Below, piece by piece: positions 9,966 to 18,287 of a stretch of 64,000 bases of DNA (position 1 is its first letter; each line of letters begins with the position of its first letter). Location: assembly GCA_965226245.1 (NCBI GenBank), contig CBDDCL010000015.1, forward strand, positions 1,364,001-1,428,000. The letters are read 5' to 3'. The stretch comes from CBDCYS01 sp965226245. Its GTDB lineage: Bacteria; Acidobacteriota; Terriglobia; Bryobacterales; UBA6623. The position numbers and the translations under genes were made by a program. The notes below the pieces were generated by a model. The model saw only the letters and a list, made by a program, of their open reading frames with translations. It searched no databases and was not told the origin of the DNA.

Positions 9966-10280
9966 ATGGCACTGACATCAACGAATTTCATGATTCCGAA
10001 AAACGACGCTCCTGATCCGGCGTTACAAAGGCTCGCGGGCGCGGTCTTCATTCAAGCTCTGGAGGATCTGACGCGTGGTTCGAAGCGTTCGCGAGAAGAT
10101 GCCCTGAACTGGATGCTCAGCCGCACAACGGATGGCTTCAACTTTAAGCTGTGCTGCGATCTGCTGGGACGACAACCCACGGACGTGTTGCAAAGAGTAC
10201 AGCGATTCTTCTTCATTCCGACCAGCGCGACTACTTCTCATGCGTCATGCGCGAAATCTTTGTCCTACTTCCTGATGTAA
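9966..10280 (+). CDS. Small protein of unknown function (HTH-like)
   Basis: Protein of 104 residues with a convincing ribosome-binding site (AAGGAGTGACGC before the ATG). The central part (R-L-A-G-A-V-F-I-Q-A-L-E-D-L, then D-A-L-N-W-M-L, then C-D-L-L-G-R-Q-P-T-D-V) resembles small proteins in Acidobacteriota and Deltaproteobacteria that end in a C-E-x-L-G-L-D-P-x-x-V-R segment. The match is from memory and the function is unknown. The last ~25 residues do not fit and may come from a frameshift. The hairpin repeat lies just upstream and a 532 bp mobile derivative 95 bases downstream. Confidence 0.6.
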   Translation: MALTSTNFMIPKNDAPDPALQRLAGAVFIQALEDLTRGSKRSREDALNWMLSRTTDGFNFKLCCDLLGRQPTDVLQRVQRFFFIPTSATTSHASCAKSLSYFLM

Positions 10281-10374
10281 CCAGCCATCGCGATAACGAC
10301 AGGCATTTCGCCCGCGAAAGAGAGGTAACGAGCAATGAGGTCAAAGGCCGGAATACGCTGTTGCAATGATTGAA

Positions 10375-10906
10375 CCTGAATTATGCATTGCGGGGTGCAC
10401 CTGAGGAGGGCTGAGCCGCAAGGGACCATTGGGGAACGCCCGAAAACATGGGGTAAAAAGGTAGGCTGGCAAAGATTCCAGCTTCACCAGCCAACCCAAA
10501 GGAGGTCACCCAAATGGTTACCAAGCGAAAACAGCATAGCTCCCAAAGGGCCGTCAAACAAGGCCCAGCCGTGACGGTCTCGCAGCCCAATAAAATCGGG
10601 GCATCCACGCCTTGACAACTTCCGCGGCAGGAAGCCGACTCCCTACGGCGGCTTGCCGCCGGTAGTCGAGAGGGCGTTGATCTGAGAGCCTGGCTATGCG
10701 CTATGCATAAAATTTTATGCACTGGCCGCAACGTACTGGAAACACGCCACTTCGGAGCGGGGTTTTGCCGACGCGGATTCTGGGCGGGAGGGGAAACCGG
10801 GGACGGAGAAGCCAAAAGACCAGTTGCCGAGCTCCCACCTTACGACGGCCGTCAAGCCGCTACGAACGCAGCCGCACTCGCAAAGCGAATCTGTGCATAA
10901 TTCAGG
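10375..10906 (+). mobile_element. 532 bp non-autonomous derivative of the IS1380-like element, copy 1
   Basis: Both ends match those of the complete element at 24183-25980 (CCTGAATTATGCA inward from each end). The first ~300 bases (including the transposase ribosome-binding site and start at 10514) and the last ~220 bases are similar, but the transposase body is missing. Flanked by a 5 bp duplication TTGAA (10370-10374 and 10907-10911). The sequence is the same as the inverted copy at 45790-46321 wherever I compared it, including a 144-residue open frame in common, so it moved recently, presumably using the transposase in trans. Confidence 0.92.
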
Positions 10907-11384
10907 TTGAACAAAACGATCGATCCCGTTCGGTTGACCCCATCTTGTGCATCGAACCGGGCATGCCTGGTGTACTAGGCAAGCTGATCTCGCTCGTGGA
11001 ACCCCATTGTTTCCAACACTAGTGCGACCAGAAAATCGTTGGGTGTACCCTTTTTTCGCGTAGTCGGACTTGCACCACGGGCTGCTAGCTCCACTCCCCT
11101 CTTGTGCCGCAAGTTCCTTGCGGGTTGGGTGAATCCACGTAGGACTGCTTGCAGGATACCCTGGATGCCGTAGTGATACCGCACGTAGATTGTTTCGTTA
11201 GTACTAGTATAATCCACAGTTCCCAAGGGTCACCTGCTGCTGACATACTATCTTGCAGATCATGAGTTGTAAGGCTGGAAAACTACGAGAGCGGCTGGGA
11301 GCCTGCCAAATTCTGCCCCCCCTGCACAAAAAAACAACGTGGGTCGCACATTCGCCATAGAGCGATCGACCGGGGGGCCAAGCA
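10907..11384. other. Gap upstream of receiver-EAL gene
   Basis: No gene seen in 478 bases. It contains an inverted match (10988-11014) to the loop of the palindrome at 1931-2024, followed by a short CCACGGGCTGCTAG match to about 2043. It also contains the second hairpin repeat (11091-11255). Remaining sequence up to 11385 is unremarkable. Confidence 0.55.
11091..11255. repeat. Intergenic hairpin repeat, copy 2
   Basis: Second copy of the segment at 9751-9932, in the same orientation, with both the CCGCAAG/CTTGCGG hairpin and the GTTAGTACTAGTATAATCC block conserved. It ends about 130 bases before the receiver-EAL gene start. Confidence 0.7.
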
Positions 11385-12796
11385 ATGCTGAGCCAGAGAC
11401 GTTTGACACAGTTTTCGCGGAACCGACGAACTGATCGGAACTCGCCGACAGCTCCGAGGCAGGCCAACAGGAGCGCTCGTGCGGGAGTAGAAGCGCCCAG
11501 TTCGCGTCCCAAGATCCGCCTCGCACTAGCGGACGACCACCCGATTTTTCGCGACGCTCTCCACCGTTTGCTTTCGCTGGAAGCGGATTTCGAGGTGGTC
11601 GCCGAGGCCAGTGACGGCGACGAAGTGATTGAGGCGCTTCAGAAGCATCAGCCTGACGTTTTGCTGCTTGACCTAATGATGCCCAGGCTAGACGGGTTGT
11701 CGGTGCTGCAGCTTCTGCGGTCCCATCATTTCAAGACCAAGACCATTGTGCTGACCGCTTCAGAGGACCGAGCCTACTACACTCTGGCCATGAAATATGG
11801 AGCGGCCGGGATCGTAGCCAAAAAAGAGGTGCCAGGTTTTCTGGTTGAAGGCATCCGCAGGGTCCAGCGGGGTGAGATGTGTCTGGATGACAAAACGATG
11901 GTCATGGTGATGCGGCAGTTTTCGGCTCCAACGGGAGAGCCCCCATCGCTAATAAGGCTGCAGATCGAAACCGAGCTGCATCAGACCCTTGAACGCCAGG
12001 AGTTCCGCATTGACTACCAGCCCATTGTGTCACTCCAGACCGGCCAAATAGACGGTTTTGAGGCCCTGCTGCGCTGGGACCACCCGGTACATGGGCTCAT
12101 TCCCCCAACGGAGTTCATCCCGGTAGCGGAAGAAACGGGTCTGATTGTACCGATCGGCGAGTGGGTGCTGCGAACAGTCTGCGCCCAGGCGAGTGCTTGG
12201 GCGGCCGGAGGATATCCACATCTCCGCGCCTCGATCAACCTCTCGCCACGCCAGCTCAACCAAGAAAGGTTGGTGGAATCCGTGGCCCGGGCTTTGCAAG
12301 ACACTGGTCTGGCCCCCCATCTGCTGCAACTGGAACTCACGGAAAGCAAGTTCATGGACGATGTTGAAAAAAGTGTCAGAACATTCACTGAATTGAGTTC
12401 GATGGGAGTACGCATTGCGCTCGATGACTTTGGAACCGGCGCTTCCTCGCTGAGTTACTTGCGATCCCTGCCAGTGCACACCTTGAAATGGATGGCAGTT
12501 TTTTGCGTGAGGTCGGCGACAATCCAGATGCCGCCGGAATCGTGTCAGCCATTATTGATCTGGCTCACAACCTGAGGCTCACGGTCGTTGCTGAGTGTGT
12601 TGCAACAGATGAGCAACTGAGGTTCTTGCGTTCGCGTCGCTGCGACGCGATTCAGGGCAGTCTTTTCAGCTGGCCGGTGCCCCCCGAGACATTTACCAGC
12701 CTGCTGCAAGCGGGGCGACGCCTAACACTCGACCGGCCTCCGGGCAGCGAGAGAGCATTTCCAGCGTCACGAGGTGTAGCTATAGCCTCTAGCTAG
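11385..12796 (+). pseudogene. Receiver-EAL cyclic-di-GMP phosphodiesterase, frameshifted
   Basis: The predicted 470-residue product has a receiver domain (R-L-A-L-A-D-D-H near residue 45; L-L-L-D-L-M-M-P as the Asp site) and an EAL domain from about residue 195. The EAL part shows F-E-A-L-L-R-W, S-I-N-L-S-P-R-Q-L, E-L-T-E-S and D-D-F-G-T-G-A-S-S-L. It would hydrolyse c-di-GMP under phosphorylation control. A frameshift at about 12486 (an AAA run where four A would keep frame L-K-M-D-G-S) splits the gene: the first frame stops at 12575 and the second runs 12488-12796. The late motif reads A-E-C-V-A-T instead of A-E-G-V-E-T, so activity may already have been weakened. Confidence 0.88.
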
Positions 12797-13372
12797 AGCG
12801 TTATCAGATCGCCTCCGGCGCCTTTATTTATGCGGGTTTGAGCGCATCGAATCCAGCACTTCGAAGTCCACAATTTCCCCAACATCGCAGACGAGATCAT
12901 TCGACTGAACAATTTCCACTCCAGTCAGGTCTTGATCAGGATTTCCATTTTGGCCCTGGCACGGTCCCAGTGTACACCCGCGCTGCCCCTCAGACCTGCG
13001 ATCAGCATGCCCATTCGGGAGGCCTCCCCGATCACGTCTGCCATCTTTGAACTTCCGGCGGCGTGGACGGTAGTGGACTGCCGACAACCCACGATCCAGT
13101 TGTCGTGTCAGAAAATTTATGGTCATGAATATACATGGATTACCTACGAGTACCAATACTAGTACTAGTACTGGGATGGTGGTTCTCTAAAAGTCATGGT
13201 ACTAGTCTAGGCAATAACTGGTTAAGAAATCAATCTAACGTCCGCTTAACGGGCCCGACTGATCGGTTGTAGGCTGGGTTGACGCACAAAACATGACTCC
13301 GAACATCCGATCTATGGCGGGTACAGAGCGCGGCAAGGCTCTGAAGCCATCGATTCGTCCGGGCCGGCCGTT
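12797..13372. other. Gap with TACTAG array
   Basis: About 575 bases with no recognised gene. Short frames exist on both strands but show no family pattern. The stretch 13156-13172 is a (TACTAG)n run listed separately, with another TACTAGTCTAG at about 13199. Confidence 0.5.
13156..13172. repeat. TACTAG short tandem repeat
   Basis: Reads ATACTAGTACTAGTACT, nearly three units of TACTAG. The same hexamer occurs in the hairpin repeats (about 9867 and 11203), at about 13199 and at the IS630 insertion point (15208-15217 and 16443-16452). CTAG is usually rare in bacterial DNA, so the clustering between 9.8 and 16.5 kb is notable. Confidence 0.75.
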
Positions 13373-13504
13373 CGACGCACACTCCTTGAAAACGGAGTGC
13401 GAGTCGTCACCGAGTCCGTCCCTTGGGCCCGTACAGTCTCAATGGCCGTTCTGTGCGACTGCGGTTCTCGAGACGAAGGTATTGATCAATTTTTAAGGAA
13501 GTAG
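13373..13504 (+). pseudogene. M16-type zinc protease, N-terminal fragment
   Basis: The frame reads L-L-E-N-G-V-R-V-V-T-E-S-V-P, then R-T-V-S-M-A-V, then C-G-S-R-D-E-G, and stops at 13502-13504. This is the conserved beginning of M16 family peptidases (usual form L-x-N-G-x-x-V-x-x-E-x-x-P...G-S-R-x-E). The H-x-x-E-H zinc motif that follows in the family is absent. There is no start codon with a ribosome-binding site in frame. It is a short relic, not a functional gene. Confidence 0.6.
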
Positions 13505-13567
13505 ACGTCAATTCTAAACGCGGTCTGGAGGGCTCTGTCGATAGAGCCGCTGCAGGCCGGAGAGGAG

Positions 13568-14578
13568 ATGGCTGTGTCGGTTCCGCAACAGTTTGCCGTT
13601 AACCGTCCGACAGGGAAGTTACTTCTCAGAGAAGCCATCGCTGCGCACAAAGAGGGCAACAAATCAAAGGCCCGGTTTCTATTAGGGTCCGCGGCTCGGG
13701 AAAGCCCTGATAACGAACTCGTCTGGTTGTGGCGCGCTTTCTTGGCGAAAAGTCGGACTAAGGCGCAAGAATACGTCGAAGAAGTCCTGCGCATCAACCC
13801 GGGAAACGACAAAGCGCTTGAGTGGTATGCGAAGCTCCAGCCGATGCCGTCCGCGCCTCCGACGGCAAAGTGGGAGTGTTTTTTGTGCCAGCAACAGTGT
13901 CCAGCGGCGCCGAAACAATGCCCCAACTGCTCTGGAATTATCGGCTTGGACAACCTGGATGCGTTTCTAACAAACGAGGACGCGCGAAGAGACTTGATTC
14001 GCGCTGCGATTGAGCGCATTCGGTCGGCCCCAAACAGCGGCAATGATCCGGAATCCCAAGTTCATCTGGCGATTGCCCACCTGAACTTGTTGCAATCGAA
14101 CGAGGCCCTCATCCACTTGCGAAAGGCGTCTGAGCAACGTCCAGACGACAGGGTGATCAAACGGGTTGTCTCGAACTTGCTGACTCGAAGGCAAGTGATG
14201 GTTGTGGATGACAGCCTCACGATTCGCACCGCCGTCTCCGGCCTCTTGGAGCGTAGCCGCTACCGTTCCGTGGCAGCCGTGGACGGACTCGATGCGCTCG
14301 CTAGGTTGAACGAGGATATTCCGGACGTAATCATCCTGGATATTAAGATGCCCAAGATGGACGGCTATCAGATATGTAGGGTTTTGAAGGCGAACCAACA
14401 AACTAGGCATGTTCCAGTGATCATGTTGTCCGCCAGTCTCATTGACAAGGTTCGCGGAAGGATGCTGGGCGCGGTTGAGTTCATATCCAAGCCGTTTAAG
14501 AATGAAGCGCTTCTGAAACTCATCGACCGCCACATGCCGAAATCCGACTTCCAACTGTACACAATCTTGCGTCTGTGA
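13568..14578 (+). CDS. TPR / zinc-ribbon / receiver-domain protein of a chemosensory cluster
   Basis: 336 residues. The N-terminus has a TPR-like helical repeat (A-x-x-x-x-G-N-K-S-K-A-R, then E-V-L-R-I-N-P-G-N). A zinc-ribbon follows near 105-125 (C-F-L-C and C-P-N-C) and a second TPR-like stretch near 155-195. The CheY-like receiver from about 210 has V-M-V-V-D-D-S, the Asp site I-I-L-D-I-K-M-P and F-I-S-K-P-F. Similar proteins act as PilG/CheY-type outputs in type IV pilus-linked chemosensory systems. Start chosen at ATG 13568, with AGGAG upstream. The last ~12 residues run into the integrase relic on the other strand, so the natural C-terminus may have been replaced. Confidence 0.8.
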   Translation: MAVSVPQQFAVNRPTGKLLLREAIAAHKEGNKSKARFLLGSAARESPDNELVWLWRAFLAKSRTKAQEYVEEVLRINPGNDKALEWYAKLQPMPSAPPTAKWECFLCQQQCPAAPKQCPNCSGIIGLDNLDAFLTNEDARRDLIRAAIERIRSAPNSGNDPESQVHLAIAHLNLLQSNEALIHLRKASEQRPDDRVIKRVVSNLLTRRQVMVVDDSLTIRTAVSGLLERSRYRSVAAVDGLDALARLNEDIPDVIILDIKMPKMDGYQICRVLKANQQTRHVPVIMLSASLIDKVRGRMLGAVEFISKPFKNEALLKLIDRHMPKSDFQLYTILRL

Positions 14579-14903
14579 GAAGCCAGTCTTGCACCCAGCG
14601 CAGATCAGAGCCGACGTCGAGCAGGTGCGTGGCGATGGAGTGTTTGAGGGTGTGGAAGTGCTGTTTGTCAGGCGGGATTTTCGCTTGCCGCCCGTACTTC
14701 TTAATGAGCCAGTCGAGCGTCTTGCGGCTGATCGGGTCGCCGCGATTGCTTAGGAACAGAACAGGAGAGTCGAGCTTGCGGGAGCGTAGGTAGGCCTTGA
14801 GGGCTTTGGCTTCGTCCGGCTGCAAGGGATGGACGCCGGAGAGGGAGTCTTTGAGCCCAAACCACTCGACAAGGCGCTGTCGCAGGTTTGGGGCTACGCA
14901 TCA
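14579..14903 (-). pseudogene. Tyrosine recombinase, C-terminal-half fragment
   Basis: Reading leftward: R-Q-R-L-V-E-W-F-G, P-D-E-A-K-A-L-K-A-Y-L-R, P-V-L-F-L-S-N-R-G-D-P-I-S, then H-T-L-K-H-S-I-A-T-H-L-L-D and L-R-W-V-Q-D-W-L. These are the catalytic-domain blocks of XerD-like recombinases of the subgroup with H-x-L-K-H. Both the N-terminal half with the first catalytic Arg and the final block with the Tyr are missing. The fragment ends where the receiver gene ends (about 14580), so a rearrangement joined the two. Confidence 0.75.
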
Positions 14904-15217
14904 GAAAAGGCTCGCCACCTCCGTGAGGGAGCGAGCCTGGGCGGGAAGAAAGTGAGCTTATTGTGGGCTTGGCGGCAACGACAGTGATGTACCTGACCCA
15001 GAAATTCAAGTAAGCCTTTGTATTTGAGTTACATAACGTCCTTTATGTTACCCCAATTGTACAGCAATCCCAGGCCGTGTCAAGGGGGAAGTACACCTAA
15101 GGGTCAGGAAGGCTTACGGCGAATAGCTGAGGGAAAAAGGTGACCATCGTACGGGTGCAAAACGAACCTATCGGTCCATTGTTTCTTCCTCGGAACTGGC
15201 GCATATTGATACTAGTA
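14904..15217. other. Gap between integrase relic and IS630
   Basis: No gene seen. A hairpin at 14909-14937 has 7 bp outer arms GGCTCGC/GCGAGCC and a small inner stem but no T run, so it is not called as a terminator. The right end of the gap is the broken TACTAG array (ATACTAG then TA at 15216-15217). Confidence 0.5.
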
Positions 15218-16442
15218 TGTCGTTTCATGAAACTGTACCTGTCTCAGGCGCGGCTTCGAGCGCCTCGAACTTGCCCCAGCGGTGAACGACCGGTGCGGCG
15301 TTGATCTCCGCGATTCCCAGCAGGATTCGTTCTCGAAGCTCCGCCCAGGACTCCACTCGAATGCCCTTGAGAAAGGTGCGCGCCATCTTCCCAAACAGGG
15401 TCTCGACAATGTTGAGCCAAGACCCGTGGGTGGGCGTATGTACGTATTTGAAGCGGTTCGGACGCGTCGCCAAATAGGCCTTTGTCTCCTTGGATATGTG
15501 AGCGGAATGATTGTCCAAGATCAATCGGATGGTGCATTCGGCCGGGTAGGTTTGGTCCAGATCCTTCAGCAATAAGATGAATTCCCGGCTGCGGTGGCGC
15601 CGCTCCACCCGCGCCGTCACGCGGCCGTCGTGCAAGTCCAGCGCCGCCAGAATCGAGCAAGTCCCCAGACGTTTGTATTCGTGATCGCGGGCCACACAAG
15701 GATGCCGCCCCGGCACCGGCGGCAGGTCCGGCGCGGTGTTGGCGATCGCTTGCACGCCGGGCTTTTCGTCCACCGAAACCGTGATCACGCCCGGCGAGGG
15801 GCCGCCCTCGCCAGAGCTTTCATTTTGCAGCGCCACCTCGCGGTAGACCAGCAGCACCTGCCGCATCTTGGACTCGAAATCCGGGTCGCGGCGCTCCAGG
15901 TAGTATTTCACCTTCTCCGGATGCAGCGGCTGGGCGGCCAGAATCCGGTGAACCGTCGCTTTAGCCGCTTGGGCCAGGGCCGGATAGCCCGCTTCCACGG
16001 CATGCTGGCGGACGTGCCGCGCGAGCGCGCTGCGGGTCCACAACTCGGCGGCGTATCCCAGTTCCTTGGGTTTGCAGCAGGCCAAGTGCACCACCCAGGC
16101 CTTGGCCTCTTCGCTAATGCGGGGCTCGTAGGGACGATGATAGGCGTCCTTGAGGGCCGCTTCCACCCCCATGGCGAGGGCTCGCTCGATCCATTTGGCA
16201 ACGCTCTTGCGGGTCATCTTCACGGCCCGCATAATCTCGGCGATGGTCTCGCCGCCATGATAGCGCCACAGAATCTCGGCGCGTTGCACCTCCCGAGCCG
16301 GAGCCTTGCGGGAACGACGCAGCCGCTTCAGATGTTGCACCTCTTCGGGAGTGAGAACCAGTGGGGGACGCTTCGATTTTCCTGCCATGCAACCAGTCTA
16401 GCAAAAAACATTGTCCTATGGTTATGTTTTAATGAAACGTTA
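15218..16442 (-). mobile_element. IS630-family element
   Basis: 1225 bp. The ends are TGTCGTTTCATGAAAC (left) and, read inward, TAACGTTTCATTAAAAC (right). TA dinucleotides flank both sides (15216-15217, 16443-16444), the hallmark of IS630/mariner insertion. Removing the element restores GATACTAGTACTAGTGCTAG, so the insertion hit the TA inside a TACTAG array. Confidence 0.9.
15225..16388 (-). CDS. IS630-family transposase
   Basis: 387 residues, intact. An N-terminal helix-turn-helix pair is visible (E-I-M-R-A-V-K-M-T-R-K-S-V near 60-70). The DDE/D core has V-S-V-D-E-K-P-G-V, then I-L-D-N-H-S-A-H, then H-G-S-W-L-N-I-V-E. It cuts and pastes at TA. The coding region nearly fills the element, ending 7 bases inside the left end. 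Confidence 0.95.
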   Translation of the reverse strand: MAGKSKRPPLVLTPEEVQHLKRLRRSRKAPAREVQRAEILWRYHGGETIAEIMRAVKMTRKSVAKWIERALAMGVEAALKDAYHRPYEPRISEEAKAWVVHLACCKPKELGYAAELWTRSALARHVRQHAVEAGYPALAQAAKATVHRILAAQPLHPEKVKYYLERRDPDFESKMRQVLLVYREVALQNESSGEGGPSPGVITVSVDEKPGVQAIANTAPDLPPVPGRHPCVARDHEYKRLGTCSILAALDLHDGRVTARVERRHRSREFILLLKDLDQTYPAECTIRLILDNHSAHISKETKAYLATRPNRFKYVHTPTHGSWLNIVETLFGKMARTFLKGIRVESWAELRERILLGIAEINAAPVVHRWGKFEALEAAPETGTVS

Positions 16443-16444
16443 TA

Positions 16445-16864
16445 CTAGTGCTAGAGTCAACGGTTCAGCAACAAGCTCAAAATCCGGCTCCGAAAACGAG
16501 TGAGGGCGAAGTGCTTGAGGTCACAGCCGAAGGTGTGGAATCCGAAGATCAGTTGGCATCTCTGCGTTGCCTGCAATGCACAAAAGTCCAGGGATACCTT
16601 TTCAGCATTCCCCTGCCCACTGAGAGAATCACGAAGCTGTTGCAGAAACACGCATGTGTGTCCATCCTTCCGAGCGGGGTTGATCTGGGAAAACAACCGC
16701 AGGGTGTTGCCGGACTGCTCAATCTAGCTGCCGAGGTAAGCGAGGGATCGGTCTACAAAAAGGGAACGGCGCGGTGCGATCCAAGCGGGTGTGACGCCCA
16801 AGGCCCTGTGGGCAAAGAGGTTCGCCTTCATGCCGAGCCGAGACCGAGGGAGTTGTCAGCGTGA
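16445..16864 (+). pseudogene. EAL-domain protein, C-terminal fragment
   Basis: The frame shows V-T-A-E-G-V-E-S-E-D-Q-L and Q-G-Y-L-F-S-I-P-L-P near its beginning, the last two blocks of an EAL phosphodiesterase, followed by ~70 residues of tail. The rest of the domain is not found left of the IS630 element, so a deletion preceded or accompanied the insertion. It overlaps the next start by four bases (GTGA at 16861), suggesting they were co-translated. The GTG at 16448 is a formal start only. Confidence 0.7.
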
Positions 16865-17928
16865 ATCCAGACAGGACCGACTCGCAAGATTCTCAGGTTC
16901 CAAGAGTGGTCGAGGATGCTCTACCGGCGGCTGGAGAGGGTATGAAGGTACGGACTCGTGAGCAGCGCCAGCAGCTCCGTAGCAGACATTTCCTCGGCAG
17001 GAAGCTGCGGATTAGCTACTGCGGGCAATTGCTGGCCGCTAAGGTGGTCAACTCTGACGACCAAGGGCTGGAAGTGGAGATCTCTACACCGCTACAGATC
17101 GACTCGTTCGTTTCGTTCGTCGGTATTGGACTCCGAGGCCGCGCACAAGTTGTGCACTGCCGACCCAGCGACGACGGCGTGTTCCGTGTTGGACTCAAGC
17201 TTGAAGCAGTCAGTTTCCGCAAACTCGGTATCTCCAGCCGGGCACTCCCCAGCGAAACCGTCAAGGTGCATAACCCGCGTGATCGTTTACTCAATGGCGG
17301 TGCGATTGGGGAACCAAAAGGCCACGGTACAGATGATCTTGTCGAAGGAGTTGAAAAAATGCAGTTCGGCGGCACCGAAGACTCAAGTGAGGAGAAATCT
17401 CAGGCCAACGGTTTTGAGCCGAGTATGTCTCAACTTGCTGGCGTGGGTACACAAGAAGAAACGGCTACGGACAGTGCTGGACAATCAAGCTCGTCAGATA
17501 GGGAAGGACAAGCTTCAACAATACTTTCTGAGATGGCGCAGACCATCTCTCAAGCCATGGAAGTTGCACTGCTGAATCTCGAACTGCATCGGGCGGACGA
17601 GATCAAGGCCATAAAGCAGGAACTGCGAGATTCCAAACTTGAAATTCTTCAGGGTTGGACCGAGACCCAGCAGCAAATCGCGGAGTTGAAGGCAAATGTG
17701 TCCGAACAACACGCTGGGCTCGCGGCCGCAAAGGAGACGCTGTCGCGGTTGTGTGCGGAGACTGAAACAGCCCAGCGGCTGCAAGCCAGTAGAGTTGACT
17801 CCATACTGGAGTGCCTGACGGTGCAGGAGGCTGAGCTTCCAAAGTTGAAGGACTCTATCGAGGATCTCTCGGGGAAGCAAAATACAGTAGTTCAGCGCCT
17901 CGACTCTATAGCGGCGGCGTGGAAGTAA
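16861..17928 (+). CDS. PilZ-like domain protein with long coiled coil
   Basis: 355 residues from GTG at 16861. Residues ~35-130 look PilZ-like (R-x-x-x-R start at residues 33-41, a V-E-I-S-T-P block, G-R-A-Q-V-V-H-C, then F-R-V-G-L-K-L-E), though the typical D/N-x-S-x-x-G is modified. Residues ~135-220 are low-complexity and Ser/Glu-rich. Residues ~225-355 are a heptad-rich coiled coil. It lies between the receiver protein and CheA, so a role in the surface-motility or chemosensory system is likely. The c-di-GMP link is inferred from the PilZ similarity and the neighbouring EAL relic. Confidence 0.65.
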   Translation: MNPDRTDSQDSQVPRVVEDALPAAGEGMKVRTREQRQQLRSRHFLGRKLRISYCGQLLAAKVVNSDDQGLEVEISTPLQIDSFVSFVGIGLRGRAQVVHCRPSDDGVFRVGLKLEAVSFRKLGISSRALPSETVKVHNPRDRLLNGGAIGEPKGHGTDDLVEGVEKMQFGGTEDSSEEKSQANGFEPSMSQLAGVGTQEETATDSAGQSSSSDREGQASTILSEMAQTISQAMEVALLNLELHRADEIKAIKQELRDSKLEILQGWTETQQQIAELKANVSEQHAGLAAAKETLSRLCAETETAQRLQASRVDSILECLTVQEAELPKLKDSIEDLSGKQNTVVQRLDSIAAAWK

Positions 17929-18134
17929 GAACCAATGCGCGGGCAGAGTTTGAATTACCCCCCGGCGCCCACCGCGCGGCGAGAGGGGGCCAGTCGCTTG
18001 CGATACAGCGATTTGAAGGAAGCCGCCTCGCTATGCGTTTTCAATCGGCTTTGCCTGGCAGGCCCACACGGCAGCCGGGCACTGATGGCCCAGTATATGG
18101 CTCCTTTCTGGGCATCTCTGACAAGGGGAGTCCC
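17929..18134. other. Gap before CheA
   Basis: The frame stays formally open from 17919 but without family pattern. In related chemosensory clusters a methyl-accepting protein gene often sits here. None is present, and no clear remnant is seen. Confidence 0.4.
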
Positions 18135-18287
18135 ATGAACAAATCTCATCTTATCGACCAGCTAACCGAGGCCACTCCTGCGATTTCCCGGATTGAGGAT
18201 GCTTCGCTTGGGAGACTCGATCGTCTATCAGCGGATCAAACAGCAGCGGTGACGGACACCGGAGAAGACTATGGCTACTCAGGTTGA
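18135..18287 (+). CDS. Small protein of unknown function upstream of CheA
   Basis: 50 residues from the ATG at 18135, preceded by AGGGGAGTCCC. The sequence (M-N-K-S-H-L-I-D-Q-L-T-E-A, ending E-D-Y-G-Y-S-G) matches no family I recognise. It overlaps the CheA start by 17 bases, which suggests translational coupling. It could be a real small gene or the residue of a deleted receptor gene. Confidence 0.4.
   Translation: MNKSHLIDQLTEATPAISRIEDASLGRLDRLSADQTAAVTDTGEDYGYSG

Noticed and set aside
10381..10815. 144-residue minus-strand frame within the 532 bp derivative, repeated at 45881-46315
   Set aside because: Identical only because the two elements are identical DNA; no start signal or family, reads through terminal and start regions of the IS.
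12824..13156. 110-residue minus-strand frame in the gap after the EAL gene
   Set aside because: No start signal, no family pattern and no conservation clue; treated as non-coding.
14909..14937. Hairpin GGCTCGC/GCGAGCC as a terminator or riboswitch
   Set aside because: No T run, no downstream gene on that strand in a suitable position, and it abuts a decayed integrase.
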